This document shows, piece by piece, positions 6,295 to 8,400 of a DNA stretch of 8,400 nucleotides (position 1 is its first letter; each line of letters opens with the position of its first letter). Below the pieces are notes generated by a model. That model had not been told where the DNA came from, did not search any database, and was given only the letters and a program-made list of their open reading frames with translations. Made by a program: the position numbers and the translations under genes. Source of the stretch: Pseudomonadota bacterium (GTDB lineage Bacteria > Pseudomonadota > Gammaproteobacteria > Burkholderiales > Burkholderiaceae_A); NCBI GenBank assembly GCA_002684875.1, contig NYVY01000095.1:1-8400 (forward strand), in the 5' to 3' direction.

Positions 6295-8400
6295 ATGTCG
6301 GTCATTAATACAAATATTAAGTCGTTAATCGCACAAGATACACTTACCAAGAACAGTCAGAAACTGGCAACAGCTATGGAGAGACTTTCCACTGGTAAAA
6401 GAATTAACTCTGCATCCGATGATGCAACTGGGCTTGCAATTGCCACAAGGTTGGATTCACAAACCAGGGGATTACAATCTGCGATAAAGAACGCCAACGA
6501 TTCGATTTCTACAGTCGAAACTGCTGAAGGAGCGATGCAAGAAGTAACCTCTATTCTCCAAAGGATGCGCGAACTTGCTATTCAGTCCGCAAGTGATACC
6601 AACAGCGATGCAGATCGGACATTCTTACAAAACGAAATAGATCAGCTATCAACTGAGCTTGATAGAATAGCATCAACCACCCAATATAACGGGATTAATG
6701 TATTGGATGGTAGCTATTCCGGCAAGGTTTTTCAAATTGGTGCGAATGCTGGTCAAACAATGAATATCTCAATTGGCAGTATGAATTCCGGTGTTCTTGG
6801 AGTTGCGACCTCCAATTCTGCTTCCGTTTCAAGTTCTTCTTCGAATGTGGGTTCCACAACCACGGTAACATCAGGAGGAGCGACCGCTGCTGGTACCGCG
6901 GCAGTACAAACTGTTGTAAATCTTGAGTTTCTCAACAACTCGGGGCAGGATGCCTATACATTTAAAGTTGTTGACAGCAATTCTGGACTTACCGCCCAAG
7001 TTACAGGACTCACGGTTGATATGACCAACTCTGTTAGTAAGGATGCTTTCGAAGCTGCCCTGAATTTGAGTGCTGCAACTGGTCAAACTGATACAACTAT
7101 TACTGGTGCTAACGCATTTTCCTCCTCGATCAGCGGTACACTGGACCTTACCAATTCAGCTAATTATGGTAAGGTGAGATTTGCTATTTCGGTCGATGGC
7201 GGAGCAACAACGCAGATTGATTTGCGAGACAAGTTAATTTCTACTTCTGGATTAGACTCATCCTCTGTTAGTCAGACGCAGATAGTTACTGCTCTTGACT
7301 CAGAATTAGAAAGATTGTTTGATGCACGTGTTGGCGCCGCTGCTAGCAGTGCAGATAAGATACAAATAACAGATCAAAGTGGAAGGCGTATAAAAGTAAC
7401 ACAGGGTGCTGGTGACGGAACGATGTTTGGCACTGACGCGGTAAACGCTGGAGGATTGCTTGCCAATCAGACAACCAGAAATAATTTAACGTTTGCTTTT
7501 AGTGGAGATACTCTTGTAGCCACTAACACCGCCGGCGGAAAGGTTGCTTTGTCTGGGTATACAGCCCAAAGTGACAGTCAGGTACTGTTTAATACAGTAA
7601 CTGATTCGCAAGCGGAAGGGGTTAATGAACCAATCCTTCTTTCAGTTGCTACAGGCGACCCAGCCACTATGGCAACTGCCACTTTCAGTGGGAATGTTGA
7701 GAATTCTTCTGTTTCCATGCGATTCTCTGACAAAGTTGGAACTGGATCAACGGCTCAGTACTCTTTTCAAATTACTAATGGAGCGGGCGATGTCTATGCT
7801 AGCTTTACCGATCTACAACTTAATGGCCTTGATGATGCTACGATTCAAGGTTCAGTGATTGCTGCCCTGACTACTGGTATCGCCACCTTGGATGATACAG
7901 ACAGCTCCTTTGATTTGAATGAGTTTGAGGTTACATTTTCTGGTGATCAGTTAATAGTTAGCAACTCACAAGGAAGGGCTTTAGCAGTTGAAAACTATAG
8001 TAGTACTCATGGATTTGTTACTGTTACCCCCATTAACGAACCAGGTGCTGCGCAAATCCTGGCAAGTCAAAACGCATACTTTTCGGAAACCCGACTTCAG
8101 TTGAATACATCGACTTTCGGCCAGGATTTGTCCGCAGACAACACCAACCTCTTCGCATTCACGCTTGATGGGGTCAATGGGTCTGCCGACCTAACAATAG
8201 ACGTTAACGGTAGTGCTGCAGGAGGATTAGCTACCGGTGCTGACTTCGCATCTGCAATCCAAACAGCTGTCAGAGCCTCGGATAATACCATCAACAATCC
8301 GAATACCGGAAGTGCTATTGCCACCGCTGATTTATCGAACATCACGGTAACATTTGATGCAGATACAGCGGAGTTGGTGTTCCGTGATAATGCTGGACGG
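6295..8400 (+). CDS. fliC: Flagellin, 3'-truncated, with a very long variable region
   Basis: Flagellin is the filament subunit. The frame from ATG 6295 (AGGAG 6 bases upstream) stays open to the right edge: 702 residues, with the C-terminal D1/D0 helices outside. Residues 1-170 are the conserved N-terminal D0/D1: MSVINTNIKSL, then RLSTGKRINSASDDATGLAI, QRMRELAIQSASDTNSDADR, NGINVLDG and FQIGANAGQTMNISIG. Q89, R90, L94 and Q97, contacts for TLR5 in Salmonella flagellin, fall at the same numbers. A Ser/Thr/Gly/Ala-rich linker follows (~171-205), then over 490 residues of variable domain with at least three diverged beta-rich modules (~279-368, ~473-565, ~618-702). Salmonella FliC is 495 residues in all, so this one probably exceeds 800. 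No cysteine. Surface-exposed variable domains of flagellins are often glycosylated or antigenic, but no such modification can be read here. Confidence 0.96.
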   Translation, partial: MSVINTNIKSLIAQDTLTKNSQKLATAMERLSTGKRINSASDDATGLAIATRLDSQTRGLQSAIKNANDSISTVETAEGAMQEVTSILQRMRELAIQSASDTNSDADRTFLQNEIDQLSTELDRIASTTQYNGINVLDGSYSGKVFQIGANAGQTMNISIGSMNSGVLGVATSNSASVSSSSSNVGSTTTVTSGGATAAGTAAVQTVVNLEFLNNSGQDAYTFKVVDSNSGLTAQVTGLTVDMTNSVSKDAFEAALNLSAATGQTDTTITGANAFSSSISGTLDLTNSANYGKVRFAISVDGGATTQIDLRDKLISTSGLDSSSVSQTQIVTALDSELERLFDARVGAAASSADKIQITDQSGRRIKVTQGAGDGTMFGTDAVNAGGLLANQTTRNNLTFAFSGDTLVATNTAGGKVALSGYTAQSDSQVLFNTVTDSQAEGVNEPILLSVATGDPATMATATFSGNVENSSVSMRFSDKVGTGSTAQYSFQITNGAGDVYASFTDLQLNGLDDATIQGSVIAALTTGIATLDDTDSSFDLNEFEVTFSGDQLIVSNSQGRALAVENYSSTHGFVTVTPINEPGAAQILASQNAYFSETRLQLNTSTFGQDLSADNTNLFAFTLDGVNGSADLTIDVNGSAAGGLATGADFASAIQTAVRASDNTINNPNTGSAIATADLSNITVTFDADTAELVFRDNAGR
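6805..6909 (+). other. Ser/Thr/Ala/Gly-rich linker of flagellin
   Basis: Residues ~171-205 are almost all S, T, A, G, N and V (for example SVSSSSSNVGSTTTVTSGG). It separates the packed D1 core from the inserted domains and looks flexible. Its many Ser/Thr could be O-glycosylation targets, but that is speculation. Confidence 0.6.
7129..7398 (+). repeat. Flagellin variable-region module A
   Basis: Residues ~279-368: strand pair ISGTLDLTN and GKVRFAISVDGGATTQIDLR, a helix (TQIVTALDSELERLFDARVG), then DKIQITDQSGRRIKVTQG. The order, strands then helix then a strand ending GR-x-I/L-x-V, is repeated in modules B and C. Boundaries are approximate. Confidence 0.5.
7711..7989 (+). repeat. Flagellin variable-region module B
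   Basis: Residues ~473-565: VSMRFSDK and AQYSFQITNGAGDVYASFTD, a helical part (DDATIQGSVIAALTTGI), then FEVTFSGDQLIVSNSQGRAL. The closing pattern -F-x-G-x-LIV-x-N-x2-GR- parallels module C (TFDADTAELVFRDNAGR). Confidence 0.5.
8146..8400 (+). repeat. Flagellin variable-region module C, cut by the window edge
   Basis: Residues ~618-702: NLFAFTLDGVNGSADLTIDV, a helix (GADFASAIQTAVRASD), then ITVTFDADTAELVFRDNAGR at the last visible codon. Same plan as modules A and B. Confidence 0.5.

Noticed and set aside
7625..7858. 77-codon + strand frame inside fliC
   Set aside because: It is out of frame with flagellin and lies within its variable region; the flagellin frame is continuous across it.

Overview
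The window is a run of flagellar filament and junction genes, all on the + strand and tightly packed: the 3' part of flgK (hook-filament junction protein 1), flgL (junction protein 3), fliD (filament cap), flaG, and the 5' part of fliC (flagellin). Both window edges cut genes. I see no RNA gene, mobile element, CRISPR array or non-flagellar gene.

Organism: base composition is AT-rich. The flagellin keeps the beta/gamma-proteobacterial D1 signature (Q89, R90, L94 and Q97 fall at exactly the Salmonella positions). A flaG gene next to fliD and fliC is usual for polar flagella. A low-GC gammaproteobacterium, possibly marine, is the best guess, but this is inference. The order flgK-flgL-fliD-flaG-fliC is reversed in its last three genes relative to the fliC-flaG-fliD order common in polar flagellates such as Pseudomonas and Vibrio.

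Layout: 1-2581 flgK, open at the left edge. From 2595 to 3519 lies flgL, starting 13 bases after the flgK stop and so probably cotranscribed; its natural start is separated from the rest of the gene by one extra T in a T7 run. From 3520 to 3584 is a promoter region, then fliD to 5606. From 5607 to 5742 is an AT-rich promoter region, then flaG to 6177. From 6178 to 6294 is the fliC promoter and leader, then fliC to the right edge. Sigma-28 (FliA) type promoters, each with a perfect TAAAGTTT -35 box, precede fliD, flaG and fliC. This fits late-class flagellar genes switched on after hook completion.

How they work together: FlgK and FlgL form the adaptor between hook and filament, FliD caps the growing tip and folds arriving flagellin, FliC polymerises as the filament, and FlaG is linked to filament length. 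All are type III secretion substrates except perhaps FlaG. Not one cysteine is encoded in about 2,700 residues.

Most notable: (1) the apparent +1 frameshift at the start of flgL; (2) FlgK, FliD and FliC are all much longer than usual through insertion of beta-rich repeated modules of the Flagellin_IN type, while FlgL and FlaG have normal length, suggesting an unusually thick or decorated filament surface. I did not find a wholly new system; the region is a recognisable flagellar locus with these elaborations.
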